Positions 43,888 to 53,252 of a stretch of 64,000 nucleotides of DNA are shown piece by piece. The notes beneath the pieces were generated by a model that had not been told where the DNA came from, did not search any database, and saw only the letters and a list, made by a program, of their open reading frames with translations. Where the stretch lies: NCBI GenBank assembly GCA_041661445.1, contig JBAZUK010000001.1, positions 496,001 to 560,000 of the forward strand, read 5' to 3'. This DNA is from JBAZUK01 sp041661445. Its GTDB lineage: Bacteria > Chlamydiota > Chlamydiia > Chlamydiales > SM23-39. The translations under genes and the position numbers were made by a program. Every line of letters starts with the position of its first letter. The stretch's first letter is position 1.

Positions 43888-46050
43888 TTGAAACAGAGAA
43901 TAGCAGATACAATAGACTTAACTATAAGCGATGCCTTAGCTAATTTGAACGCTCTAGCTAATATCAAAATTGATATAAATGAACCAATCGGCCTGGTAAA
44001 AAAGCATAAGATAGTTGTTCAGGATGAAGAATTAAGCTATCGGACAATTAATTGGTTTATTCAAGAAGATGCGGAAGAGCTGATTGAAAATGTTAAAGAT
44101 ACTTACAAAGTCCTTCTGGAATATCTTAAAGATATATATGAAAAGGATTTCATTGTTTGGGACGATCCTAAATGTAAAAAGGGTTTTCAGGCTATTATGG
44201 TAATGGCAGCAGAAGCTGCAAATAAAATAGATCAGTATATCTCGCTTCTTCCAAAGCAGCCAGGAATAGAAAAAATAAATGATTGTGAGGAATTCAAGCT
44301 TTTAAAAGAGTTTTATCTTGAGAAAATAATGAAAAAATTCAAGGAGTCTTTAGAAGGGACCAATGCTTGGGATGAAGAGTGGAAAGAAAACGAAAAGGCA
44401 TTTTTATTAGATATAGAAAAAAGCGGGCTTAAAGACTTTGAGGTATTGAAAAATGATGAGGATTATGAACTTTTTTATTTAGTAGATGAAGAAGATAAAT
44501 CTTATTTTGATCAGGAACTCATCAGGAATATAAAACTTTTCTGTGATTATGATCAGAAGAGCTTAAAAAACATTGAGGAAGATCCTCTTTTAAAAATTAG
44601 GGTTCTTTTAGATAAGGATTTTCAGATATCCTCAAAACAGATATTGGACAGATCTTCTAATTTTATCGATAAATTCTATAAAGAAAAAGTTCATGCGAAA
44701 ATTGATAATGAACTGATTTCTTTAGTTAATAAGGCTTTATTTGCCTTAATGCTGGCCTCAAATCCTAAAAATCTAATAACAAATAGCTTTTTTAAAAACT
44801 CGATCGAATATTTTCACGATTTCCAGAAATTTTTAAGAGAAATAGTGCAATCAGATGAATATCAAAAAATTATTGCCTACTCTCTTGAGGATGAAAAAAC
44901 AAAAATTATAAAAGAACTTATCCAGATCCTTTGCAGAAACTTATATTTAAGATTAGGAGGCATAAAACAGGAAATGATAGGTTTTATTCATTTGCTTATC
45001 AATAAGGGCGATGAACTTAGAAAGTATAAATATCCCAAAGAAGCAACTTTTTGGACCACTGTTTTAGAAAATGACGAGAGCATGAGGCTAATATTAAATT
45101 TCTACCCTAACGGTCCTCTTATGAAGCTTTTAGATGCTATAAGACAAAACGAAGAAAATATCGTTGGCTTTGATTCTATTCTTCAAGATAATGTTCCAAT
45201 GAAATTTTTTGAAATTGATCATGTAAACAACAAATTGATGATTTTAAAAGTCCCTTCTCCGACCCTGCAGGATACTTTGCTCACAGCCCAGATAACAGAA
45301 GAATTTAAAGCGTTTTTAAGATCATTTAATGAAAATGAAAAATATCTTTTTATCAACTTACAGGATCAGAATTCTTTCAAGGAATCTGCTAGATGCAAAG
45401 CTCTTGATGTAATACAAAAACGATCTGATTTTAAGAATAATATTGCAATAGTAAACATGAATAAATATTCAGATTTTTATCATCAGTCTGGAGTTTATAT
45501 GAATTTAAATAACGCTCTTGAGTTTAAAAAAGAATTAAAAAAGGAACTTTATAAATATGAAAATTCATATCTTTTCAGTTTAAAAGATCTAAGTGTTTTT
45601 ATTGATGATGCAATAGATTTGGTTCATAAATATTTTTTTACCAAAAAAGATGTGTTAACAAGAAAAAACAGACTTGATTTTATAGAGATATTTTATAATT
45701 TTTTGATTTTGAAATTGGTAGAAATATATAACCCGAAAGTAATGAGCTTTACTTGCAAAGACTCAATAGATTTAGGTGCGGCATCATCAGCTTCATTCTA
45801 TGCTTTTTTGAAATTTATCAAGGAAGAGAGTTTTATTAAAGAAAGTGAAGATTATTTCAGATGGCTTGTTTATTCAAACGCCTTGCTTGTAAGAGAGAGA
45901 GCTATAAATTCAAAATGTTTAATTAGAACAGTATCTTCTTTAAACTTGATGGATTTAGAGTTTTTAAGTTACAAAGATAAATTAATCAAGGAAATGTCAG
46001 CAATTTATGATCCGTCTTTTATAAAATCTATAAAAGTTGTTGAACATTAA
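43888..46050 (+). CDS. Large hypothetical protein, 720 residues
   Basis: This protein starts at TTG with GAGGG about ten bases upstream. It is acidic, mostly helical and cytoplasmic-looking, with no signal or membrane segment. Notable parts are ISDALANLNALANIKIDINE at the start, and FYPNGPLMKLLDAIRQNEEN, then IFINLQD-like KYLFINLQDQNSFKESARCKAL in the middle. It is flanked by terminators on both sides, so it is monocistronic. I recognise no family; the composition fits the large conserved proteins of unknown function found in environmental chlamydiae. Confidence 0.65.
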   Translation: MKQRIADTIDLTISDALANLNALANIKIDINEPIGLVKKHKIVVQDEELSYRTINWFIQEDAEELIENVKDTYKVLLEYLKDIYEKDFIVWDDPKCKKGFQAIMVMAAEAANKIDQYISLLPKQPGIEKINDCEEFKLLKEFYLEKIMKKFKESLEGTNAWDEEWKENEKAFLLDIEKSGLKDFEVLKNDEDYELFYLVDEEDKSYFDQELIRNIKLFCDYDQKSLKNIEEDPLLKIRVLLDKDFQISSKQILDRSSNFIDKFYKEKVHAKIDNELISLVNKALFALMLASNPKNLITNSFFKNSIEYFHDFQKFLREIVQSDEYQKIIAYSLEDEKTKIIKELIQILCRNLYLRLGGIKQEMIGFIHLLINKGDELRKYKYPKEATFWTTVLENDESMRLILNFYPNGPLMKLLDAIRQNEENIVGFDSILQDNVPMKFFEIDHVNNKLMILKVPSPTLQDTLLTAQITEEFKAFLRSFNENEKYLFINLQDQNSFKESARCKALDVIQKRSDFKNNIAIVNMNKYSDFYHQSGVYMNLNNALEFKKELKKELYKYENSYLFSLKDLSVFIDDAIDLVHKYFFTKKDVLTRKNRLDFIEIFYNFLILKLVEIYNPKVMSFTCKDSIDLGAASSASFYAFLKFIKEESFIKESEDYFRWLVYSNALLVRERAINSKCLIRTVSSLNLMDLEFLSYKDKLIKEMSAIYDPSFIKSIKVVEH

Positions 46051-46069
46051 GCTTTTTTATTTAAAAGAG

Positions 46070-46104
46070 CCCCTAAAAAAAACTTACGTTTTTTTAGGGG
46101 TTTT
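46070..46104. terminator. Strong, probably bidirectional, terminator
   Basis: CCCCTAAAAAAAA pairs with TTTTTTTAGGGG around a short CTTACG loop, followed by TTTT. It is shared by the converging 720-residue gene (plus) and the pentacysteine gene (minus), whose stops are 20 and 6 bases away. Confidence 0.9.
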
Positions 46105-46109
46105 GTTAT

Positions 46110-46259
46110 TTATTTAGATTTTTTAACTTCTTTTGTTTTTGGTTTTGAACCGCAGCAGCAGCAGCAAGATGAACGTGTTTGTTTTTCTTCTTTTTGAGCT
46201 TGAGGCATGCTTTTTTTGTCTTTAGTATCTATTTTTTTATCTTGTTTTTTGATGTCCAT
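46110..46259 (-). CDS. 49-residue Lys-rich protein with five consecutive cysteines
   Basis: A short frame encodes MDIKKQDKKIDTKDKKSMPQ, then AQKEEKQTRSS-CCCCC-GSKPKTKEVKKSK. AAGGAT lies seven bases before the ATG and a shared terminator follows the stop, so the frame has its own signals. The product is highly basic and charged on both sides of the Cys5 tract (residues 32-36), coded by five TGC codons. A cysteine cluster like this could bind metal, form disulfide links in the outer-membrane complex or be lipid-modified in a host cell. No homologue recalled. Confidence 0.65.
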   Translation of the reverse strand: MDIKKQDKKIDTKDKKSMPQAQKEEKQTRSSCCCCCGSKPKTKEVKKSK

Positions 46260-46467
46260 ATAAAATCCTTTTTTTAGTTTTTGTTAAATTTAAGACAAGT
46301 GTTAGTTTAAAAATTAATTTATAAAGCCGAATGATATCGTTCAATATATAACATTCTTTCGCATTCAAATAAACATAAACTAATATTTTTCGTGTTTTAG
46401 AATGTGATTTTAAATATATGAAATAGATGATAAAATGTTCAATTTACGGTGTTTTTAAGATGTAGTT

Positions 46468-47640
46468 ATGAGAAAAGATAGTTTTATATTAAAAAAGGGT
46501 AAAGAAAAATCTTTACTTCAGAGGCATCCCTGGATTTTTTCCGGAGCAATTGAATTTTCTCCTGAGAATTATGTAAATGGTTCTATATACAAAATATATT
46601 CCTATGATGATGTCTTGCTAGGATATGGATATGCAAATAGTGAAACCAGCATTTCTATTAGAATGCTTTGTTTTTCCAATGCAGATCCTTTTGATGCAAT
46701 TGCTCATAATATCAAAAATGCCATAGCTTTTAGAAAAGCTTTATTTGATGAGAATATCACTAATGCTTATAGACTCATAAATTCAGAAGGGGATCTGCTG
46801 CCAGGACTAATTGTTGATTATTACAATGGACATCTGGTAATCCAGGTCCAGACCCTTGGTATGGAAAAATTAAAATCGTTCATTATTGATACCTTATTGT
46901 CAGAGCTACCTAAAACAAAGTCTATTTATGAAAAGTCTTTGTCTGCATCTAGGACTGAAGAAGGTTTAACTCCTTTTGAAGATCATCTTTTCGGAGAAAA
47001 TACAGGGGATATTACCGTAATTGAAAATGGGATAAAGTTTTATGTGAATTATGCAACCGGGCAAAAAACCGGATTTTTTTTAGATCAAAGAGAAATGAGG
47101 GCTTTTGTCGGCTCGGTTTCAACTAACAAAAAAGTATTGAATTGTTTTTCATATACCGGCGGATTTTCAATCTATGCTCTAAAAAATGATGCAAAACTGG
47201 TTGATAGCGTTGAAATTTCTAAAACGGCAAATGATTGTGCTAAAAACAATTTAAAATTAAATAATTTAGATGATCAAAGGTTTTTCACAGAAGATGTTTT
47301 TTCTTTTTTACAAAGAGAAGATCTGAATTACGATTTAATAATTTTAGACCCTCCTGCATTTGCGAAGAAAAGAAAGGATGTTCAAAATGCATCAGGTGCT
47401 TATAAAAAACTTCATTCTTTAGTATTTCAAAAAGCAAAACCAAAAACTGTTTTAGTTACCTCCTCCTGCTCTTATTATTTTGATTTTGAACTATTCAAAA
47501 AAACAATTTTTTTTGCCGCATATGAAGCGAAAAGAGATATCAAGATTATCGGATTTCACCGTCTGGCTTCAGACCATCCGATAAATATCTACCATCCTCA
47601 AATGGACTATTTAAAAAGTCTGGTCTTATATATTGAATGA
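46468..47640 (+). CDS. RlmI-like 23S rRNA (cytosine-5) methyltransferase
   Basis: This 390-residue enzyme has an N-terminal PUA domain (LKKGKEKSLLQRHPWIFSGAI near residue 8) and a middle domain with GDLLPGLIVDYY near residue 113. The class I methyltransferase core has FYVNYATGQKTGFFLDQREM near residue 191, then VLNCFSYTGGFSIYAL (SAM site), and LDPPAFAKKRKDV near residue 294. These are the landmarks of RlmI (m5C1962 of 23S rRNA). The TSSCSYY segment supplies the catalytic cysteine. The call is strong for the family; the exact site is assumed. Confidence 0.9.
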   Translation: MRKDSFILKKGKEKSLLQRHPWIFSGAIEFSPENYVNGSIYKIYSYDDVLLGYGYANSETSISIRMLCFSNADPFDAIAHNIKNAIAFRKALFDENITNAYRLINSEGDLLPGLIVDYYNGHLVIQVQTLGMEKLKSFIIDTLLSELPKTKSIYEKSLSASRTEEGLTPFEDHLFGENTGDITVIENGIKFYVNYATGQKTGFFLDQREMRAFVGSVSTNKKVLNCFSYTGGFSIYALKNDAKLVDSVEISKTANDCAKNNLKLNNLDDQRFFTEDVFSFLQREDLNYDLIILDPPAFAKKRKDVQNASGAYKKLHSLVFQKAKPKTVLVTSSCSYYFDFELFKKTIFFAAYEAKRDIKIIGFHRLASDHPINIYHPQMDYLKSLVLYIE

Positions 47641-47741
47641 TCAGACTTTATATTCTAAATAGCTTGTATTTAAAGCGATTTGGACTATTCAAATATGGTT
47701 TTATTTTCAGGAAATTTATAATAAATATTTATAGATTAAAT

Positions 47742-48944
47742 CTATTCTTTTTTATCTTCCAAACTCTCGTTATAGAGTTTTACGATATCATGCAGAGATT
47801 CGATTTTTTTGAGCAGGTAAGCAAAGTTTCTTTTGAAATTTTCACTATTTAATATTTTTTCTTTATTTGAAGAATCTTCTGCTTTTTCGATAAGCCTATC
47901 TATCCTTCCTAAAGAGGTGGTGATCTCCGACATCTCTTTTTCGAAGAAGCCTTTAAAGGCTACAGATGAATCTAACGATTCTAAAATGTTAGCTCTTTTA
48001 GTTCTTAGTCTCTGCCAGCCTTTTGAATATTGGAAGAGAACCCCATAATTATTTATGTCATTAAAAACGGTGTTGGCTTTATTAAGAATGGCATTTAGCT
48101 GCAAGTACATCTCATCGCCGTTAATAATTTTTCCAAGGCCTGTTGTTTTATCATTTAACTTCGAAGATAGATTTTTCACATTTTCTAAAATTTCTTTTCC
48201 ATCTGAATTTATGGATTGGGAGGCCAATGTAAGATTATCCACCATCAGATTGAATTTTTCGAAGCTTCCGTTGTCATCAATAATTTTAATTGCCTTATTT
48301 ATTCCATCCCAGCTGTTTGAAAAAGAATGGATGGACTCATTGAGTGAAGTAACAATTTTTTGATTGTCTATATCTTGGATAAAGTTTGAAAAGGATGAGA
48401 GCAGCGTAGATAAATTATTTGAGTTTTTAGCAAACCAATCATTAAAGTTATCAATAGCCTTTTCAGCTTTGTCCGATAGCTGGGCTATCTGTTCGGCAGT
48501 ATTTTCAAAAGAATCGATTGACTTGGCATAAATCGTCTCGTTTGTAATAAACCGAGAATCTTTAGTTGAGCCTTTAGGGATGATGCCGACCGATTTTTCT
48601 CCCATAAGTCCTGTAGTCTGAATTGAAACAACATCTGTATCTAAAACTTCAACAGAGGAATCAACCTTTAGTTTGAGTTCATAACAATAAATTCTGCCGT
48701 CTTCATCATTTCTATCGGATCTGGCATTTTTTACAATTTCAATATCAAGCACTTCGCCGACAGGTTTTCCTGCAAAATTAACTCTTGTACCGATATTTAT
48801 GCCGGCTATGTTGGAAAATCTGACATTCAAGGTTTTTTTGCCGTCACCTATTGAGGGCTGCATAAATAGTATCGACCCGATAATTATCATTATTGCTACT
48901 AGCGTAAAAGCTCCAATGAGTACGTTTTTTAATTTGTCAGTCAT
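47742..48944 (-). CDS. mlaD: MCE-domain phospholipid-binding protein of an Mla transporter
   Basis: This is the periplasmic substrate-binding part of the Mla system, which moves phospholipids between the membranes. Residues 7-29 form a membrane anchor (NVLIGAFTLVAIMIIIGSILF). The MCE domain (about 38-120) has VRFSNIAGINIGTRVNFAGK and VSIQTTGLMGEKSVGIIP. The rest is a long coiled coil, giving 400 residues in all, longer than E. coli MlaD and typical of the chlamydial and plant TGD2-like form. It is the third gene of mlaE-mlaF-mlaD, with GGAG before the ATG. Confidence 0.9.
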   Translation of the reverse strand: MTDKLKNVLIGAFTLVAIMIIIGSILFMQPSIGDGKKTLNVRFSNIAGINIGTRVNFAGKPVGEVLDIEIVKNARSDRNDEDGRIYCYELKLKVDSSVEVLDTDVVSIQTTGLMGEKSVGIIPKGSTKDSRFITNETIYAKSIDSFENTAEQIAQLSDKAEKAIDNFNDWFAKNSNNLSTLLSSFSNFIQDIDNQKIVTSLNESIHSFSNSWDGINKAIKIIDDNGSFEKFNLMVDNLTLASQSINSDGKEILENVKNLSSKLNDKTTGLGKIINGDEMYLQLNAILNKANTVFNDINNYGVLFQYSKGWQRLRTKRANILESLDSSVAFKGFFEKEMSEITTSLGRIDRLIEKAEDSSNKEKILNSENFKRNFAYLLKKIESLHDIVKLYNESLEDKKE

Positions 48945-48952
48945 TATTTCTC

Positions 48953-49714
48953 CTATCTGCCTCTTTCAAAATTTGTTAGGGTCTTCCTTAAATAAGCAAT
49001 ATCAGGATCGTCAATTTTAATAAACACTTCAGGTGTTTCTGTGTAAATTATTTTACCTTCCCTGTGCATTGCGAGTCTGTCTGCTATGTACCAGGCAGAA
49101 TGTATATCGTGGGTGACGATGATCGATGTGCCGTTTAGCTCATTTTGTGTTTTAATGATAAGCTCATTTATTTGATGTGATGTGATCGGATCCAGACCGG
49201 TTGTCGGTTCGTCGTATAGAAGAATTTTAGGTCTGTATGCAATCAGCCTTGCCAGCGCAGCTCTTTTTTTCATGCCTCCGGACAAAGAAGAGGGCATTTT
49301 TTCCTCAAGCCCTTCCAATCCTACCATTTTAAGTGCATTTGCCACTTTTTCTTTAATTTCTTTTTTGTTTAATTTTCTTTTAAGGATCGGATCTTCATTA
49401 TGATTCAGATAAAAGCTTGTATTGGCCTCAAGGTTCATCGAATCAAATAATGCAGCTCCCTGAAAAAGCATGCCCATGTTTTTGATGTAATGGTATAGAT
49501 CGCCAGGGGGTAATGCTGATATGTTAACGCCGTCAATTTCAACAAAACCGCTATCTGGTTTTTCAATTCCTATAATATGTTTTAATAAAACCGATTTACC
49601 GACCCCGGACCTTCCGAGGATTACCAGGATCTCGCCTTGCTTAACTTCTAGGTTCAGGTTCTGCAGCACAACGTTATTGCCGAACTTTTTGCATAAATCC
49701 TTAATTTTTATCAT
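48953..49714 (-). CDS. mlaF: Mla ABC transporter ATPase
   Basis: This ATPase drives the Mla transporter. Walker A is GRSGVGKS near residue 35, the signature is LSGGMKKRAALARLI near residue 137, Walker B is ILLYDEPTTGLDPITS near residue 158, and the switch is VTHD near residue 193. Start at ATG 49714, whose ATGA overlaps the stop of mlaE, indicating translational coupling; a TTG at 49723 is the alternative. Length 253 residues, normal. Confidence 0.94.
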   Translation of the reverse strand: MIKIKDLCKKFGNNVVLQNLNLEVKQGEILVILGRSGVGKSVLLKHIIGIEKPDSGFVEIDGVNISALPPGDLYHYIKNMGMLFQGAALFDSMNLEANTSFYLNHNEDPILKRKLNKKEIKEKVANALKMVGLEGLEEKMPSSLSGGMKKRAALARLIAYRPKILLYDEPTTGLDPITSHQINELIIKTQNELNGTSIIVTHDIHSAWYIADRLAMHREGKIIYTETPEVFIKIDDPDIAYLRKTLTNFERGR

Positions 49715-50508
49715 AGGTGCCAATCATATTTAATTTTCAAATGCAGTGCGTTTAAAGCTATTGTCAGCAGAAAATCTGAGATAAGTATGGATACGTAGCT
49801 GATAACTACGCTGTTGGTAGTAGATTTTCCAACTCCTTCTGCTCCGCCTTTGGTCTTCATTCCTTTAAAACAGCTGATGGTAATCAGCAAAAGACCAAAG
49901 CAGATCGATTTAACAAGTCCTGTAAAAATATCAAATGAAGTTATATGTAAGGGCATAGAGGAAAAATAAATAACGGCGCTTAAATGGAAAAAATATACTG
50001 AGATCAAATATCCGCCTGCTATTCCCATTAATATACTGAAAGATGTGAGCAGGGGAACCATGATTATTCCCGCAAAAAATCTTGGTGCTATCAGATAGCT
50101 GTTAGGGTTTACTGCCATGGATTTTATTGCATCGATCTGTTCGGTTACTTTCATTGTTCCAATCTCAGCGCACATGGCGGCGCCGACTCTTCCAGTAACC
50201 ATAAAAGCGGTTAATACAGGGCCTAGTTCCGTGATCATCGCTTTTGCTACCATTACTCCGGTGATATTGGCAAGACCCTTAGAACTGAGCTGATAAATCG
50301 ATTGGGCTGCAAGCACAATTCCGGTTGAGAAGCCTGTTATCGCAACAACTCCTAAAGATAATACGCCAATTGCAAAAAGCTGGTCTCTTAAAAGAGACCA
50401 TTTGGGAAATTTTTTAAAAGATGATTTTAAAACATCTTTAATTAAAAGAATGTATTCTCCAACACCGGCAAAAAAAGTAAATAAGGTATCTTTTAAAAGT
50501 AAGTACAT
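49711..50508 (-). CDS. mlaE: Mla ABC transporter permease
   Basis: This 265-residue permease carries the MlaE family landmarks: FSTGIVLAAQSIYQL near residue 60, ELGPVLTAFMVTGRVGAAMCAEIGTMKVTEQIDA near 93-126, and a C-terminal GLLLITISCFKGMKTKGGAEGVGKSTTNSVV. Five or six membrane segments are expected. It heads the mlaEFD operon, which lies between the type III translocator operon and rlmI. Confidence 0.94.
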   Translation of the reverse strand: MYLLLKDTLFTFFAGVGEYILLIKDVLKSSFKKFPKWSLLRDQLFAIGVLSLGVVAITGFSTGIVLAAQSIYQLSSKGLANITGVMVAKAMITELGPVLTAFMVTGRVGAAMCAEIGTMKVTEQIDAIKSMAVNPNSYLIAPRFFAGIIMVPLLTSFSILMGIAGGYLISVYFFHLSAVIYFSSMPLHITSFDIFTGLVKSICFGLLLITISCFKGMKTKGGAEGVGKSTTNSVVISYVSILISDFLLTIALNALHLKIKYDWHL

Positions 50509-50595
50509 AATTTTTTAATATCTTCTTTTAAACCGGACTATAAAAAAAGTAAAATTACAAATCAAAAGAAAAATTATTAAAAAATAATATTTATT

Positions 50596-52182
50596 TTAGC
50601 TTTCTTTTTGTAATAATCTTCCTGCATTCTCTTCTATTCTTACTATCAAGGATTCAGTTGAGTTCATTGCCTGAGCAAGTCTTTGAGCTGCAGTTTCAGA
50701 TATTCTGGTTGCTTGCGAATAAAGCGTTACGTTCCCTTCTTTGATAGAGGACCAGATTGTAGCTCCTTCAGGGAAAACTTTAGAAACTGAGCTTAACATA
50801 TTGGCAATATCAGCCTGTCCATTGTTTGATAATGCAGCCACCGCTGCTGTTGAAACAAATGTTACAAGAGCAGACCATCCATGAGGAATGGCTTTTGATT
50901 TTTGAGCTTTTGCAGTATTTTCGTTTTGCTCTGAAGATCTTTTCATTTCTTCATAAATTTCAAATGTCTTTGAAGAAGATGCCTTGTTAAGCGCCCTTAT
51001 TGATTCAACTGCGGTTTCAGCAAGCGCCATCTGCAGATTAGGAGTGCCAGCCGATCTTGAGTTGTTGCTGTTGATTTTTTGCAGGGTCTGAAAAATGTTA
51101 TAACATAGTTTGTGATGGTTTTGCTGCATGTCTGTCAGAGAATGAAGTTCTAAATAAGATTTATCCAGATTATGCTGACCAAGGTTTAAGTTGCCTTCTG
51201 TCAGGGTTTGCTCTGCCTGAAGATCAAAATATTGTTTTTCATAAAAATCTTTTGAGATACTTGTTGCTCCTGACGCTAATTCCAGAGCAGTATTTACAAC
51301 TTTTAAGCCTTGCGACCATTCAAGTAATGCGCCTATTAAAGGCGATGTTGCAATACTTGATACGACTCCCATAACCGCATTGGTTAAAGATGCTGTAATT
51401 TGAATATTGTCAGCAATTTTTTGCTTTTGAGAGGAATCGCTTGCAAAAAAAGAAGCTATTTTCTCAAATCCACCGACTTTTGGAAGAACTTCATTGATAA
51501 GTAAATTTGATATGCCGGATGAGATCAGTAGATAAGACCAGATAGATGAAACTGATGAATATAAAGCTGTGCCTGCTGCAGTTGCACTTAAAGCGGTGAT
51601 AGCCTGTGGAGAAATAAGTATCGATCCTATTGTGATTGCGGTAGCAGAGGTAGCGATATTTAGAAGATGTTTGCACATATCGGCATTTTCTTTTTTGGAA
51701 AGCTGCTCTAAGAGCTGCTGCAGTTTTTTTTGATCTTCTTCAGATAATTGCACAATTGCAGTATTTTGGACTTTTATGTTTTTGACAAGTATGTTCACCA
51801 TGCCTTGTAATATTACTTCGTTTCGCTCGATTGCTTTTGCAATTTCTAAACCTAAGGCTTTTGATTCATCTGCTTTTTTTGATGTTTGAGCTTTTGCTTC
51901 CTGAACTTTTCTGCTATCTGCAGTTTCTGTAACGGCTCTATCTTCAGCATTTGTTATTGACGGTAGGATAGGATTAGAAGAGGATAGCATCTGAGCAGGA
52001 TCGAATTTACTGATCTTTTCTTGAGCAGTATCTAGACTGGATTGATTGATTTTGTTTAATGCAAATGATGTTGAATAATCTGTATCTAAATTTTGAATCT
52101 GCGGAGTATATGCGGCCTGAACTCGTTTTGATCTTTCAACTGCATCTATTTCTTCAATAGTGTCTACTTTAATATTCCCCAT
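50596..52182 (-). CDS. Type III secretion translocator, CopB/SctE-like
   Basis: The 528-residue protein has the plan of large translocators (YopB, SseC, CopB): a polar N-terminal part with coiled coil (about 85-175), then an extended hydrophobic block (LLNIATSATAITIGSILISP, AATAAGTALYSS region, LLISSGISNLLI; about 178-235), a second near 262-300, and a third near 445-460 (ALVTFVSTAAVAAL). It ends in a helical region. It lies 14 bases after a TPR chaperone gene of the SycD/LcrH type, the standard partner. It would insert in the host membrane to form the type III pore. No CopD-like gene follows; mlaE does. Confidence 0.8.
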   Translation of the reverse strand: MGNIKVDTIEEIDAVERSKRVQAAYTPQIQNLDTDYSTSFALNKINQSSLDTAQEKISKFDPAQMLSSSNPILPSITNAEDRAVTETADSRKVQEAKAQTSKKADESKALGLEIAKAIERNEVILQGMVNILVKNIKVQNTAIVQLSEEDQKKLQQLLEQLSKKENADMCKHLLNIATSATAITIGSILISPQAITALSATAAGTALYSSVSSIWSYLLISSGISNLLINEVLPKVGGFEKIASFFASDSSQKQKIADNIQITASLTNAVMGVVSSIATSPLIGALLEWSQGLKVVNTALELASGATSISKDFYEKQYFDLQAEQTLTEGNLNLGQHNLDKSYLELHSLTDMQQNHHKLCYNIFQTLQKINSNNSRSAGTPNLQMALAETAVESIRALNKASSSKTFEIYEEMKRSSEQNENTAKAQKSKAIPHGWSALVTFVSTAAVAALSNNGQADIANMLSSVSKVFPEGATIWSSIKEGNVTLYSQATRISETAAQRLAQAMNSTESLIVRIEENAGRLLQKES

Positions 52183-52196
52183 ATATCTCTTCTTTT

Positions 52197-52565
52197 TTAG
52201 TTGTTGTAGTTTTGTTCTTTTAAAATTAAAATTTTATCTTTTAAGATAATATCATTGCAATTTTTTTCAGAAAGAAGAAGGTAATCTAAAGCTTTTATTC
52301 TATCATTTATTGAAAGATGGCATTCAGCTAAATGAAAATAAATATGCGGATTTTGAGGGTCGATGACCGAAGCGATATTGTAGCAAGATATTGCCTGCTG
52401 ATAATTGTTCTCTAATTGGTATATGGCAGATAAAGAAAACCAAAGCTCCCAAACAAAAGGATTTTTCAATGTAAGGTCAACAAAAATCTTTTTTGCTTCC
52501 TTATATAATCCATTTTCATATAGCTTTTTTGCTTTTGAATACTCTTCTACATAATTAGTCAGCAT
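52197..52565 (-). CDS. SycD/LcrH-type TPR chaperone for the translocator
   Basis: A 122-residue protein contains three TPR repeats: YSKAKKLYENGLYKEAKKIF, LWFSLSAIYQLENNYQQAIS and IYFHLAECHLSINDRIKALD. Size and repeat number match class II type III secretion chaperones that keep translocators soluble before export. It lies between the 167-residue gene and the translocator gene with gaps of 11 and 14 bases. Function is inferred from fold and context, and well supported. Confidence 0.85.
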   Translation of the reverse strand: MLTNYVEEYSKAKKLYENGLYKEAKKIFVDLTLKNPFVWELWFSLSAIYQLENNYQQAISCYNIASVIDPQNPHIYFHLAECHLSINDRIKALDYLLLSEKNCNDIILKDKILILKEQNYNN

Positions 52566-52576
52566 GTATTTTTCTT

Positions 52577-53080
52577 CTATCTGATATTATTTGCTTTTTC
52601 TTTTAATTTTTCATCTAAATCTGCAAAAGTTTTTGCAATTCTGTTCATTAATTCTAGCAAATTCAATATAGGCTGAATTAAAAGCAGAGGTTCTTGGTTC
52701 TTGTTCTTTAATTCAGTTTGAATTCCTTCCAACCTGGCTCTGAATGCCTCAACTTCATTTTTTGTCTCAAATTTGTATACTTTTTGACCTGTCAAAATTC
52801 CTTCGTCATGAAGATGATCTATTAATTCCTGAAATTCGCTTCCTTCAAAATCAATGAAAGTAATTTTCTTATCTGTTTCAACATTGTTTGCGCGTACGTT
52901 AAATTCATTTACCAAAGCAGTAACAGAATTAAATTTTTCAGAAGTTTCATGCATTCTTGCTAGCAGGTTTCTGGCTTTGTTATCTAAGTGTTCATTTACC
53001 CGATTATTATATTTTAATGCTTCAAAAGCGGGATTTAAGTTTCTAAACCCTTTTATTTCTTCAACTTTTGTTTCTGCCAT
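52577..53080 (-). CDS. Hypothetical protein encoded with the translocator genes
   Basis: This 167-residue protein is helical and charged with no signal or membrane segment (NKARNLLARMHETSEKFNSV; ILNLLELMNRIAKTFADLDE). It is the first gene of the chaperone-translocator operon. In Chlamydia the corresponding loci also have a small conserved hypothetical next to the chaperone (the CT577 or CT863 position), and this may be its counterpart, but I cannot confirm similarity by eye. A role in type III export is inferred from position only. Confidence 0.6.
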   Translation of the reverse strand: MAETKVEEIKGFRNLNPAFEALKYNNRVNEHLDNKARNLLARMHETSEKFNSVTALVNEFNVRANNVETDKKITFIDFEGSEFQELIDHLHDEGILTGQKVYKFETKNEVEAFRARLEGIQTELKNKNQEPLLLIQPILNLLELMNRIAKTFADLDEKLKEKANNIR

Positions 53081-53252
53081 ATTTTTAATATCTCCCTATA
53101 AAAATTTTCAGGTATGTTTATAAAAATATAAAGATAAATTGAATAAAAATCTATAGATTGTTTTTTTTAATAAAAAATCGTTTTATAAAATAATAGATGT
53201 TAAATATTTATAAATTATCAAAACATTATATTAAAATAATTTATTTATATAT

